NCBI RefSeq assembly: GCF_030269485.1
Contig: NZ_BSTL01000025.1
Coordinates: forward strand, 1 to 64,000
Direction: 5' to 3'
Origin: Actinoplanes sp. NBRC 103695
GTDB lineage: Bacteria; Actinomycetota; Actinomycetes; Mycobacteriales; Micromonosporaceae
DNA length: 64,000 nucleotides
Shown here: positions 1 to 8,778 of the stretch, in pieces
Layout of the letters: the number at the start of each line of letters is the position of its first letter
How positions within the stretch are numbered: the first letter of the stretch is position 1
The notes under the pieces: generated by a model
Seen by the model: the letters and a program-made list of their open reading frames with translations, nothing else
The model's database searches: none
Told to the model about the DNA's origin: nothing
Program-made: the position numbers and the translations under genes

Positions 1-300
1 GTCCGGTTGCCAGGCGGCCGGGCTGCCCGCTCACCGTCGCTGCCGCGCTCGCGGTGGTAGGACCGGGCGCTATCCCGCCCGGCTGACCGCTCCTGGCTAC
101 CACGCGCGCGGACAGTGGTAGCTCAGCGCGGCATTTCGGGCCGAATACCGCCCTGGCCCACCACTGCGTGCCTGGTCCTACCACTCGCGCTTGGTCCTAC
201 CACTCACGCCTGCTCCTACCACCGACCGCGCCCCGCCACGGCCACGAGCGGCGGCAGCAACGGCGACCAGGCAACCCCGGCGCCTGGCAGACCCGACCGA
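1..300. repeat. Gene-free start of window; inverted copies of a dispersed intergenic repeat
   Basis: No credible gene lies in positions 1-337. The reverse complement of 1-62 and the forward strand of about 205-290 share the same word order: CTACCACCG, then an AGCGGC/GGCAGC stretch, then CCTGGCA, so two copies face each other. A third, clearer copy lies at 49780-49905. Between them are three near-tandem TCCTACCACTC words (about 173-225) and a perfect 8-bp inverted repeat GCTACCAC/GTGGTAGC with an 11-nt loop at 96-122. This looks like a dispersed non-coding repeat family. A protein reading of the region has no recognisable feature. Confidence 0.5.
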
Positions 301-337
301 ACCCCACACCGGACCCAAGCGGCTGCAGCAACAATGA

Positions 338-1090
338 CTAGAACGCGCGGGTGAGGTCCTCGATCAGGGCGGCCCGGTCCTGCTGGACGACGGGGTCGGT
401 GGTCGGGTGCCAGGGGCAGGCGATGTCCAGGGCGACCACGCGGTCGGTGTCCAGGATGCGGCGGACGGCCGCCACGACGTCGCCCGTGGACGGGCCGCCG
501 GGGGCCGCGAAGAGCAGGCCCGGCAGTTCGGACGGGTCGATCACGTCGAGGTCGATGTGGACGATCAGCGGACCCTCCGGGAGGGCGGCCACGTTGAGGT
601 CGGCCACGCCCGTACGCAGGATCCTGCTGGTGCGGAGGAAGGCCGCCTCCGCCGGGTCGAGGTCGCGGGCGTCGACCAGCACGCTGCGGTCCTCGGGAAC
701 CGGGCGGACGCCCAGGGGCTCCGCGAGGCGGTCGGCGTGGGCGCCCTGGAGCAGGCGCAGGGAGAGGCCGCCCAGGTAGCCCGAGGTGCTGCTCTCCAGG
801 GTGTGCACGTCGCCGTGGGCGTCGAACCAGATCACCGCGGGGTCGTGGCCGGCTCGCTGGGCGCCGGCCAGGGTGGCCATCGCGACCAGGCAGTCGCCGG
901 AGAGGACCGTGGTGTCGCCGTCGGCGCGGATCTCGGCGGCGATCGCGTCGGCCGCCGCGTCGTGCAAGGACACCAGGCGGGGCCAGATGTCGCCGGCCGG
1001 GAGATCCGGCGAGATCACCGTCGCGGCAGCGGTCAGGGGCAGCACGTCGTCGGCCAGGCGCTCGTCCTGGTGGTAGGGAACGAGGATCAT
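338..1090 (-). CDS. Arginase/agmatinase-fold (ureohydrolase family) protein
   Basis: This 250-residue protein has the ureohydrolase layout: a WFDAHGDVHT motif near residue 95 and HIDLDVIDP near residue 180 supply the usual Asp/His ligands of the binuclear manganese centre. The early GGDH-type motif is changed to SGDC, so one metal-ligand His is replaced by Cys. The substrate cannot be read from the sequence; it could be arginine, agmatine, a guanidino compound or formiminoglutamate. The start is the ATG at 1090, which overlaps the TGA of the upstream response regulator (ATGA), so the two are probably translated together. A longer in-frame extension to 1303 lies antisense-like over the regulator and is not used. 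An enzyme at the end of a histidine-kinase operon is unusual. Confidence 0.8.
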   Translation of the reverse strand: MILVPYHQDERLADDVLPLTAAATVISPDLPAGDIWPRLVSLHDAAADAIAAEIRADGDTTVLSGDCLVAMATLAGAQRAGHDPAVIWFDAHGDVHTLESSTSGYLGGLSLRLLQGAHADRLAEPLGVRPVPEDRSVLVDARDLDPAEAAFLRTSRILRTGVADLNVAALPEGPLIVHIDLDVIDPSELPGLLFAAPGGPSTGDVVAAVRRILDTDRVVALDIACPWHPTTDPVVQQDRAALIEDLTRAF

Positions 1091-1638
1091 CAGTGGCCCC
1101 AGCGCGCTTTCTCCAGCAGGTCCAGGGCTTCCGCGGCGGCGTCCTGGCCGTTCGCGCGGAGCACCCGGGCGGCCTCGTCGACCGTCTCGGTGAGCCGCTG
1201 CCATTGGGCGTCGCGCTCGCGGGTCGCCTCGCCCTGCGCCTTGAGCTGCTGGGTCTTGGTCCACAGTTCGACGAAGATGGACACCTTGGCGCGCAGCACC
1301 CACGGGTCGAACGGCTTCGTCAGGTAGTCGACCGCGCCGACCGCGTACCCGCGCAGGGCGAGCTGGGCATCGCGGTCGGCCGCCGTCAGGAACAGGATCG
1401 GCACGTGCCGGGTGCGTTCCCGGCGCTTGATGTGGCTGGCCGTCTCGAAGCCGTCCATGTTGGGCATCTGCGCGTCCAGCAGGATCACCGCGAAGTCGTC
1501 GGTGAGCAGCTGTTTCAGCGCTGCCTCGCCGCTCTCCACGGCCACCGCGGTGACCGGCAGGCCCTGCAGGATGGCCTCCAGGGCGAGCAGGTTGTCGCGT
1601 CGGTCGTCCACCAAGAGGGCTTTGGCCCGGTCAGCCAC
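1090..1638 (-). CDS. Stand-alone response regulator receiver protein
   Basis: This is a 182-residue CheY-like receiver with no DNA-binding output domain. The acidic pair (LVDD) near residue 10, the phospho-acceptor Asp in ILLDAQMPNMDGFE near residue 55, the Thr in LFLTA and the Lys of LTKPFDPW near residue 107 are all present. About 60 extra C-terminal residues are helical and rich in charged residues (TQQLKAQGEATRERDAQW), probably a coiled coil. It starts with GTG at 1638, overlapping the last 8 nt of the upstream hybrid kinase gene, and its stop overlaps the arginase-fold gene. It most likely takes phosphate from that kinase and signals by protein contact. Confidence 0.88.
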   Translation of the reverse strand: MADRAKALLVDDRRDNLLALEAILQGLPVTAVAVESGEAALKQLLTDDFAVILLDAQMPNMDGFETASHIKRRERTRHVPILFLTAADRDAQLALRGYAVGAVDYLTKPFDPWVLRAKVSIFVELWTKTQQLKAQGEATRERDAQWQRLTETVDEAARVLRANGQDAAAEALDLLEKARWGH

Positions 1639-4600
1639 GCTCTGTCTCCGTCTCGTCGGCGTTGACCCAGCGGGCCATCAGCTCGATCAGCTCGTCCAGG
1701 TCGACCGGCTTGGTGATGTAGTCGCTGGCGCCGGCGGCCAGAGCCGACTCCCGGTCGCCCGGCATGGCCTTCGCGGTGAGGAACACTACCGGCAGATCGC
1801 GGAAGCGCTGGTTCCGGCGAATGCCGCGGGTCGTCTCATACCCGTCCTGGTCGGGCATCATGGCGTCCATCAGGACGATATCCACCTCGGGGTGCTCGGC
1901 CAGGATACGGACGCCGTCCACGCCGTTGTCCGAGTAGAGGACGTTCAGCCCGTGCATCTCCAGCGCGCTGGTCAGGGCGAAGACGTTGCGCACGTCGTCG
2001 TCCACGATCAGCACGGTGGCGCCGTCCAGCTGCCGGCTGGCCGGGGTCACCACGTGGTTGTCCTCCGGCCGCGGGCTGATCAACGGGAAGTCGAGGCTCG
2101 GCGACGTGCTGCGGGGCTGGGCCACAGCCGCCGGCACCGGTGGCAGGAGTGGTGCCGTCCGGGCATCGGGTACGAACGAGTCCGGCATGAACAGGGTGAA
2201 CGTCGAGCCCTCCCCGGGCACCGACTCGACCACGATCTCGCCGCCCAGCAGCGCGGCCAGTTCCCGGCTGATCGACAGGCCCAGCCCGGTGCCGCCGTAC
2301 TTGCGGGCGGTGGAGCCGTCGGCCTGCTGGAACGCCTCGAAGATCAGGCTGAGCTTCTCGTCGGAGATGCCGATGCCGGTGTCCGTGACCGCGAACGCGA
2401 CCACCTGGCCGGACTGCCGCAACGACGGCATGTCGAAGGCGGCGCCGGGCGGCGCCGACGTGATGCTCAGCGTGACCCGGCCGGTGTCGGTGAACTTGAC
2501 CGCGTTGGCGAGCAGGTTGCGCAGGATCTGCTGGAGCCGTTGCGAGTCGGTGACCAGCGCGTCGGGCAGGTCGGACGCCAGGTCCACCCCGAAGTCCAGG
2601 CCCTTCTCGTCGGCCTGTGGCCGGAACGCCTGCTCGACGTAGCTGCGCAGGCCCTCCAGGTCGACCTGGTCGGGTTCCACGTCCATCCGGCCGGCCTCGA
2701 TCTTGGACAGGTCCAGGACGTCGTCGATCAGGGACAGGAGGTCGGAACCGGCGCTGTGGATCGTACGGGCGAACTCGATCTGCTTGCTCGTGAGGTTTCG
2801 GTCCGCGTTGTCGGCGAGCAGCCGGGCCAGCAGGAGCAGCGAGTTCAGCGGCGTACGCAGCTCGTGGCTCATGTTGGCGAGGAACTCGTTCTTGTACGCC
2901 GACGTGCGGGTGAGCTGCTGCGCCTTCTCCTCCAGGCCGAGCCGGGCCAGTTCGATCTCCCGGTTCTTGGTCTCGATGTTGGCCTTCTGATCGCTGAGCA
3001 GCTTGGCCTTGTCCTCGAGTTCGGCGTTGGTGCGCTGCAGCTCGGCCGACTGGTCCTGCATCTCGCGGGCCAGCCGCTGCGACTGGGAGAGCAGCTCCTC
3101 GGTGCGCCGGTTGGCCTGGATGGTGTTGAGGGCCACGCCGATGCTGGCGACCAGCCTCTCGAGGAAGGTCAGGTGCAGGCCGGAGAACGCGGCAACCGAG
3201 GCGAACTCGATCACGCCGAGCATCTCGCCCTCGAAGACCACCGGCAGCACGACCAGGTCGTTCGGCGGCATCGACATGAGCCCGGACCGCATCGTCAGCA
3301 CGCCGTCGTGCGTCGCGCGTACCCGGATGGTCCGCCTGCTGACCGCGGCCTGGCCCACCAGTCCCTCGCCGGGCCCGAACATCACCTCGTGGTTGCGCGC
3401 CACGTAGCCGTAGGAGGCGGCGAGCCGCAGGCGCATCACCGCCTGCTCGTTGTCGACCAGGAAGAACGCGCCGAGCTGCGCGTCCACCAGAGGCGTCACC
3501 TCGGTCATGATCATCCGGCAGACCTCGCCGGGGTCGCGCTGGCCCTGCAGCAGACCGCCGATCCGGGCCAGGTTGGAGTCCAGCCAGCCCTGCTCCGCGT
3601 TCGTCTTGGTGGTGTCGCGGAGCGTGACGATCATCTGGTTGATGTTGTCCTTGAGCTCGGCGACCTCGCCCTGAGCCTCGACGGACACGCTCTGGGTCAG
3701 GTCGCCGCGGGTCACGGCGGTGGACACCTCGGCGATGGCACGAAGCTGGGTGGTGAGCGTGGAGGCCAGCTGGTTGACGTTGTCGGTGAGGTCCTGCCAC
3801 GTACCCGAAACGCCCTTGACCTGGGCCTGACCGCCCAGCTTGCCCTCGATGCCGACCTCCCGGCCGACCCGGGTGACCTCGGTGGCGAACGAGCTGAGCT
3901 GGTCGACCATCGTGTTGACGGTCTCCTTGAGCTCGGCGATCTCGCCCTTGGCGTCGACCGTGATCTTCTGGCCGAGATCACCCTTCGCGACCGCGGTGGT
4001 GACCGAGGCGATGTTCCGCACCTGCGCGGTCAGGTTCGTCGCCATGTAGTTCACGTTGTCGGTGAGGTCGCGCCACGTACCCGCGACGCCCTTGACCTGG
4101 GCCTGACCGCCCAGCTTGCCCTCCGAACCCACCTCGCGCGCCACCCGCGTGACCTCGTCGGCGAACGACGACAGCTGGTCCACCATGGTGTTCACGGTGT
4201 TCTTCAGCTCGAGGATCTCGCCCTGGGCGTCGACCGTGATCTTCTGCGACAGGTCACCCTTGGCCACCGCGGTGGACACCTGGGCGATGTTCCGCACCTG
4301 GGCGGTCAGGTTCGTCGCCATGTAGTTCACGTTGTTGGTCAGGTCGCGCCAGGTGCCGGCGACGCCCCGCACCTGGGCCTGACCGCCGAGCTTGCCCTCC
4401 GAGCCCACCTCGCGGGCCACCCGCGTGACCTCGTCGGCGAACGAGCTGAGCTGGTCCACCATCGTGTTGACCGTGGACTTGAGCTCGAGGATCTCGCCAC
4501 GGGCGTCGACCGTGATCTTCTGACCCAGGTCGCCCTTCGCCACGGCCGTGGTGACCGAGGCGATGTTCCGGACCTGGTTGGTCAGGTTGGTGGCCATGTA

Positions 4601-6016
4601 GTTCACGTTGTCGGTGAGGTCGCGCCACGTACCCGCGACGCCCTTGACCTGGGCCTGACCGCCCAGCTTGCCCTCCGAACCCACTTCGCGCGCCACCCGC
4701 GTGACCTCGTCGGCGAACGAGCTGAGCTGGTCCACCATCGTGTTCACGGTGTTCTTCAACTCGGCGATCTCGCCGCGCGCATCCACTGTGATCTTCTGCG
4801 ACAGGTCACCCTTCGCCACCGCGGTGGACACCTGGGCGATGTTCCGTACCTGGTCGGTGAGGTTGTTCGCGAGCTGGTTCACGTTCTCGGTGAGGTCGCG
4901 CCAGGTGCCGGAGACGCCACGGACCTGCGCCTGACCGCCCAGCTGACCCTCGGTGCCCACCTCGCGCGCGACCCGCGTGACCTCGTCGGCGAACGAGCTG
5001 AGCTGGTCCACCATCGTGTTCACAGTGTCCTTGAGCTCCAGGATCTCGCCCTGAGCCGCCACCGTGATCTTCTGCGACAGGTCGCCCTTCGCCACCGCCG
5101 TCGACACCTGGGCGATGTTGCGCACCTGGCTGGTCAGGTTGGACGCCATCGAGTTCACCGAGTCGGTGAGGTCCTTCCAGGTGCCGGCCACGTTCGGCAC
5201 CTCGGCCTGGCCGCCCAGCTTCCCCTCGGTGCCCACCTCGCGGGCCACCCGGGTCACCTGCTCGGCGAAGAGCCGCAGGGTGTCGGTCACGCCGTTCATG
5301 GTGTGCGCCAGCTCGGCCACCTCGCCGCGCGCCGACACCGTGATCCGCTGGGTCAGGTCGCCACGCGCCATCGCGGTCGCCACCTGCGAGATGGACCGCA
5401 CCTGGTGGGTCAGGTTCGAGGCCATCGTGTTCACCGAGTCGGTGAGGTCCTTCCAGGTGCCGGCGACGCCGCGTACGTCAGCCTGGCCGCCCAGCTCACC
5501 CTCCGTGCCCACCTCGCGGGCCACCCGGGTCACCTCGTCGGCGAACGACGACAGCTGATCCACCATCGTGTTCACGGTGCGGCCGATCCGGAGGAATTCA
5601 CCCCGCAGGGGTCGGCCGTCCATCTCCAGTGCCATGTGCTGGGAGAGGTCGCCGTCGGCCACGGCCACGATCACCCGGGAGATCTCGGTGGTCGGCCGGC
5701 CCAGGTCGTCGATCAGCGAGTTAACCGAGCGCACCGAGTCGGCCCACGCCCCGTCGAGACCCTCCTCGTCCAGGCGTTCGGTCAGCCGGCCGTCCCGGCC
5801 CACGATGCGGCTGATCTTGCGTACCTCGAGATTCTGCCGCTCCTGGAGCGAGACCACCTCGTTGAACGCGTCGGCCACCTCACCTGCGGTGCCCGACCAC
5901 CGCGGGAGGCGTACTTTGAGATCGCCACGGCGCACCCGCCGCAGCGCCTCGGCCAACTCGCCGAGCAGAACCCCGTCGTCGGGCACGCCGACGCCGACCT
6001 GTTTGGCCGCAGTCAT
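1631..6016 (-). CDS. Soluble poly-HAMP hybrid histidine kinase (HAMP array-GAF-HisKA-HATPase-REC)
   Basis: This 1461-residue cytoplasmic kinase has no membrane segment. Residues about 10-810 are a chain of HAMP domains: nine GDL-type units alternate with divergent EVG-EGKLGGQA-type units, and seven consecutive 92-residue repeats open with GTWxDLT. A GAF domain (about 820-970), a long coiled coil, HisKA with the phospho-His in ANMSHELRTPLN (about 1049), a HATPase with DTGIGIS and GGTGLGLS, and a C-terminal receiver (LIVDDD, MDAMMPDQDG, ITKPVD) follow. The architecture resembles the Nik1/group III hybrid kinases that sense osmotic stress. It is first in an operon with a receiver and an arginase-fold protein. 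The 276-bp DNA repeats are nearly identical and could recombine. Confidence 0.93.
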   Translation of the reverse strand: MTAAKQVGVGVPDDGVLLGELAEALRRVRRGDLKVRLPRWSGTAGEVADAFNEVVSLQERQNLEVRKISRIVGRDGRLTERLDEEGLDGAWADSVRSVNSLIDDLGRPTTEISRVIVAVADGDLSQHMALEMDGRPLRGEFLRIGRTVNTMVDQLSSFADEVTRVAREVGTEGELGGQADVRGVAGTWKDLTDSVNTMASNLTHQVRSISQVATAMARGDLTQRITVSARGEVAELAHTMNGVTDTLRLFAEQVTRVAREVGTEGKLGGQAEVPNVAGTWKDLTDSVNSMASNLTSQVRNIAQVSTAVAKGDLSQKITVAAQGEILELKDTVNTMVDQLSSFADEVTRVAREVGTEGQLGGQAQVRGVSGTWRDLTENVNQLANNLTDQVRNIAQVSTAVAKGDLSQKITVDARGEIAELKNTVNTMVDQLSSFADEVTRVAREVGSEGKLGGQAQVKGVAGTWRDLTDNVNYMATNLTNQVRNIASVTTAVAKGDLGQKITVDARGEILELKSTVNTMVDQLSSFADEVTRVAREVGSEGKLGGQAQVRGVAGTWRDLTNNVNYMATNLTAQVRNIAQVSTAVAKGDLSQKITVDAQGEILELKNTVNTMVDQLSSFADEVTRVAREVGSEGKLGGQAQVKGVAGTWRDLTDNVNYMATNLTAQVRNIASVTTAVAKGDLGQKITVDAKGEIAELKETVNTMVDQLSSFATEVTRVGREVGIEGKLGGQAQVKGVSGTWQDLTDNVNQLASTLTTQLRAIAEVSTAVTRGDLTQSVSVEAQGEVAELKDNINQMIVTLRDTTKTNAEQGWLDSNLARIGGLLQGQRDPGEVCRMIMTEVTPLVDAQLGAFFLVDNEQAVMRLRLAASYGYVARNHEVMFGPGEGLVGQAAVSRRTIRVRATHDGVLTMRSGLMSMPPNDLVVLPVVFEGEMLGVIEFASVAAFSGLHLTFLERLVASIGVALNTIQANRRTEELLSQSQRLAREMQDQSAELQRTNAELEDKAKLLSDQKANIETKNREIELARLGLEEKAQQLTRTSAYKNEFLANMSHELRTPLNSLLLLARLLADNADRNLTSKQIEFARTIHSAGSDLLSLIDDVLDLSKIEAGRMDVEPDQVDLEGLRSYVEQAFRPQADEKGLDFGVDLASDLPDALVTDSQRLQQILRNLLANAVKFTDTGRVTLSITSAPPGAAFDMPSLRQSGQVVAFAVTDTGIGISDEKLSLIFEAFQQADGSTARKYGGTGLGLSISRELAALLGGEIVVESVPGEGSTFTLFMPDSFVPDARTAPLLPPVPAAVAQPRSTSPSLDFPLISPRPEDNHVVTPASRQLDGATVLIVDDDVRNVFALTSALEMHGLNVLYSDNGVDGVRILAEHPEVDIVLMDAMMPDQDGYETTRGIRRNQRFRDLPVVFLTAKAMPGDRESALAAGASDYITKPVDLDELIELMARWVNADETETERG
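3640..5461 (-). repeat. 276-bp tandem coding repeats (HAMP units)
   Basis: Seven in-frame units of 276 bp (92 codons) start at about 5461 and recur to 3805, each marked by GTWxDLT and VTRVxREVG words. The middle units differ by only a few codons, which indicates recent duplication or gene conversion. Confidence 0.85.
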
Positions 6017-6129
6017 GCTGTCCTCACTCGCTGTCCACCGTCATAAGGTGCTTCATCATCCCTCGCCCGAGCGGGTCAATGCGAGACACGGCTTTGTGCA
6101 TCGAGTGGGGAACAAGGGAGGATGCTGTC

Positions 6130-8157
6130 GTGTCGGTTGAAGCAGGAGCCGCGAGCGCATTGGTGCGCCGGGTCCGGCTGCCCAACGACCGGCGTACGCC
6201 CGCCGCCGCCCGCGCCCTGGTCCGCTCGGTGCTCGAGGAGGCCGGCCAGGACGCGCTGCTCAACGAGGCATTGTTGCTCACGACCGAGCTTTCCACGAAC
6301 GCGGTGGTGCACGCCAACACCGAGCTCGACATCGAGGTGGCGGCCGACCACGAGGGCCTGACGGTCACCGTCACCGACTTCGCGCCCGGCCCGGTCGAGC
6401 AGCTCGCGATCGGCCCGCGCAACGAGAGCGTGGACATCGGCGAGGTAGCGGAACGTGGTCGCGGCCTGCTCCTGGTCGATCACTTCGCCAGCCGTTGGGG
6501 AACAGTTCACGAGGGCACCGGCAAGGGCGTCTGGTTCCGCCTGGAATCCCGGACCGGCGGCGCCACCGTGGTCGCGACCGTACCCACCGGCGCCTCGCCC
6601 GAGGCCGACCTGCCCAGCGTCGGCGCGCTCTCCACGCTGCTCGAGGTGCGCCCGGAGAGCAGCTCCGAGGAGGGCCTCGCCGACTTCGCCCTGGAGATGC
6701 TGTCCCGCCTGGCCCGGCTCACCGGTGCGGCCGGCGGCGTGGTGCGCCTCGACCGCGGCGACGGCACCGGGCGGCAGATCATGGCCCGCCATGGTCGCGC
6801 TCCCCGCGACGATGCGGCCACGATCCGGGTCGGGCTGGCCGTTCAGCGTCCGTACGCGGGTGAGCTGGAGCTGGACGCCTCCCCCGACGGGTACGGGCGC
6901 CCGCTCGCCGAGATCGTCGCCGAGCGCCTCTCCCTGCACGTCGACAACGACCGGCTGCGCCGTGCCGACCTGCGCCGGCAGACCTGGCTCACGTTCCTGG
7001 CCGAGGCCAGCGAGCTGCTCGCCCAGTCCCTCGACGTCAACCTCACGATGGCCCTGATCCCGCAGCTCGTGGTGCCGCGGCTCGGCCGGTGGTGCGCGGT
7101 GCACACCACCGACGCGTGGGGCCGGCTCCAGCTGGCCGCGGCCACCCACGCCGACGAGGCGGCGGTCGCGCAGCTGCACGCCACCCTGGCCGAGAGTGGC
7201 CCCGACTCGGTCCTGGCCCGGCTCGAGGAGGCATCCCGGCTGGGCACGCAGGTGATGTTCGGTGCGCCCGCCGACGGCTTCGCGGTGCCGCTCGTGGCCC
7301 GTGGGCAGCGCCTCGGCACCCTCGCGGTGGGCCGCCATCACCGGCACCGGCACGACGCCGACGAGGTCGCCGTCGTGGAGGACGTGGCCCGCCGGGCCGC
7401 CCTGGCCATCGACAACGCCCGCATCCATGACGAGAGGCGCAAGGTCGCGCGTACGCTCCAGGCCTCGCTCCTGCCACCCGCGCTGCCGCATGTCGACGGG
7501 GTGGGCTTCGCCGCCGAGTACGTCCCCACGGGCAGTGAGGTGGGCGGTGACTTCTACGACGTGGTCCCGACCGCCGCCGGGGACGGCTGGGTGGTCGTGG
7601 TCGGCGACGTGTCCGGCAAGGGCGTGCAGGCCGCCACGGTGACCGGCCTGGTCCGCGACGTGATCCGGATCCTGGTCGACGACGGCAAGCCGATGTCCGA
7701 GATCCTCTGCCGGGTCAACCGGACGCTGGTCCAGCGGGGCGGCGGCCGGTACTGCACGCTCGCCATGGCCTCGGTGTCCAAGGAGAAGGACGGCACCCTC
7801 TCGGTCTGCCTGCACCTGGCCGGCCACGACCGGGCGGTGCTGGTGCGGGCCGACGGCAAGACGTCCTTCGTCGGCGAGGGCGGGACAGCCCTGGGCCTGC
7901 TGGAGACGATCTCCTCGCCGGACGAGCTGGTGACCCTCGGCCCGGGCGACTCGCTGATCTTCTACACCGACGGCGTGACCGAGCGGCGGCGCGGACGCGA
8001 GCTCTTCGGCACGGCACGCCTGCGCGAGGCGGCGGCCCCGCTGGCCGGTTACCCCGCCGACGTGATGGCCGCCCGGCTGCGCTCCACCACGATCAACTAC
8101 TCGGTCGAGGAGCCGCGCGACGACATCGCGATCCTCGTGCTGCGCAACGACGCCTGA
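6130..8157 (+). CDS. HATPase-GAF-SpoIIE serine phosphatase (PP2C, RsbU/RsbP type)
   Basis: This 675-residue protein has three parts. Residues about 10-135 are an anti-sigma-type HATPase (N-box ELSTNAVVHAN, then RGRGLLLVDHFA). Residues about 280-440 are a GAF sensor domain. Residues about 450-670 are a SpoIIE/PP2C phosphatase with the metal-binding words GGDFYDV, VGDVSGKG, FYTDGVTE and RDDIAILVL. It should switch a partner sigma-antagonist pathway by both kinase and phosphatase activity. The GTG at 6130 is chosen because GGGAGG lies 8 nt upstream; an in-frame start at 6079 lacks such a site. It is divergent from the poly-HAMP kinase across 113 bp. Confidence 0.9.
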   Translation: MSVEAGAASALVRRVRLPNDRRTPAAARALVRSVLEEAGQDALLNEALLLTTELSTNAVVHANTELDIEVAADHEGLTVTVTDFAPGPVEQLAIGPRNESVDIGEVAERGRGLLLVDHFASRWGTVHEGTGKGVWFRLESRTGGATVVATVPTGASPEADLPSVGALSTLLEVRPESSSEEGLADFALEMLSRLARLTGAAGGVVRLDRGDGTGRQIMARHGRAPRDDAATIRVGLAVQRPYAGELELDASPDGYGRPLAEIVAERLSLHVDNDRLRRADLRRQTWLTFLAEASELLAQSLDVNLTMALIPQLVVPRLGRWCAVHTTDAWGRLQLAAATHADEAAVAQLHATLAESGPDSVLARLEEASRLGTQVMFGAPADGFAVPLVARGQRLGTLAVGRHHRHRHDADEVAVVEDVARRAALAIDNARIHDERRKVARTLQASLLPPALPHVDGVGFAAEYVPTGSEVGGDFYDVVPTAAGDGWVVVVGDVSGKGVQAATVTGLVRDVIRILVDDGKPMSEILCRVNRTLVQRGGGRYCTLAMASVSKEKDGTLSVCLHLAGHDRAVLVRADGKTSFVGEGGTALGLLETISSPDELVTLGPGDSLIFYTDGVTERRRGRELFGTARLREAAAPLAGYPADVMAARLRSTTINYSVEEPRDDIAILVLRNDA

Positions 8158-8189
8158 TTTTTGTCGTACCCCTTTGGCAGGCTTTCCGC

Positions 8190-8741
8190 ATGCCTTCCAC
8201 CACGTACTACACCGCCACCACGCTCGACGGGTTCATCGCCGATGCGGACAATTCGCTCTCGTGGCTGATGGAGGCCGACTCCGGCGACAACATCGACTTC
8301 CCGGCCTTCTTCGCGTCCGTCGGCGCCTTCGCGATGGGCCGCACGACCTGGGAGTGGGTGATCGAGCACGAGGGCCTGCGTTCCGACCCCTCGAAATGGC
8401 ACGAGTACTACGGCGACACGCCCGCCTGGGTCTTCAGCAACCGCGAGCTCGAGCCGGTCCCCGGGGTCGACGCCCGCTTCGTCCGGGGCGATGTGCGTCC
8501 GGTGCACGCCCAGATGACCGCCGCCGCCGGTGGGAAGGACATCTGGCTGGTCGGCGGTGGCGAGCTGGTCGGCCAGTTCGCCGACGCCGGGCTGCTCGAC
8601 AAGCTGATCGTCGGCGTCGCCCCCGTGACGCTGGGCGCCGGCGCTCCGCTGCTGCCCCGCCGCCTCGACTCATCCCGCCTCACCCTGACGGAGGTGCGGC
8701 AGGTGCATCAGTTCGCCTACTTGACGTACGCGGTCAGCTAA
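8190..8741 (+). CDS. Dihydrofolate reductase-like (RibD C-terminal) family protein, copy 1
   Basis: This 183-residue protein belongs to the family related to DHFR and the RibD reductase domain. It has an N-terminal TATTLDGFIAD motif, GRTTWEWV near residue 50, and a nucleotide-binding VGGGELVGQFADAGLLD near residue 115. These proteins usually reduce a pterin/flavin-like substrate with NADPH, but the substrate is unknown in actinobacteria. The second gene 38 bp downstream is a clear paralogue, so the pair arose by tandem duplication. Confidence 0.82.
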   Translation: MPSTTYYTATTLDGFIADADNSLSWLMEADSGDNIDFPAFFASVGAFAMGRTTWEWVIEHEGLRSDPSKWHEYYGDTPAWVFSNRELEPVPGVDARFVRGDVRPVHAQMTAAAGGKDIWLVGGGELVGQFADAGLLDKLIVGVAPVTLGAGAPLLPRRLDSSRLTLTEVRQVHQFAYLTYAVS

Positions 8742-8778
8742 GCCATTTCACCCCCTTTTGTCCGCCGGGGATGGCATC

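Noticed and set aside
115..354. 79-codon frame in the first 350 bp
   Set aside because: It crosses the dispersed repeat, has proline/threonine-rich low complexity and no ribosome site.
1412..6046. 1544-codon open frame on the plus strand opposite the poly-HAMP kinase
   Set aside because: It is an antisense shadow produced by high GC and repetitive coding. It is rich in His/Gly/Arg/Val runs with no domain, and the minus-strand kinase has all its motifs.
6076..7827. 583-codon frame opposite the HATPase-GAF-PP2C gene
   Set aside because: Shadow frame; the plus-strand protein has intact phosphatase and ATPase motifs and a ribosome site.
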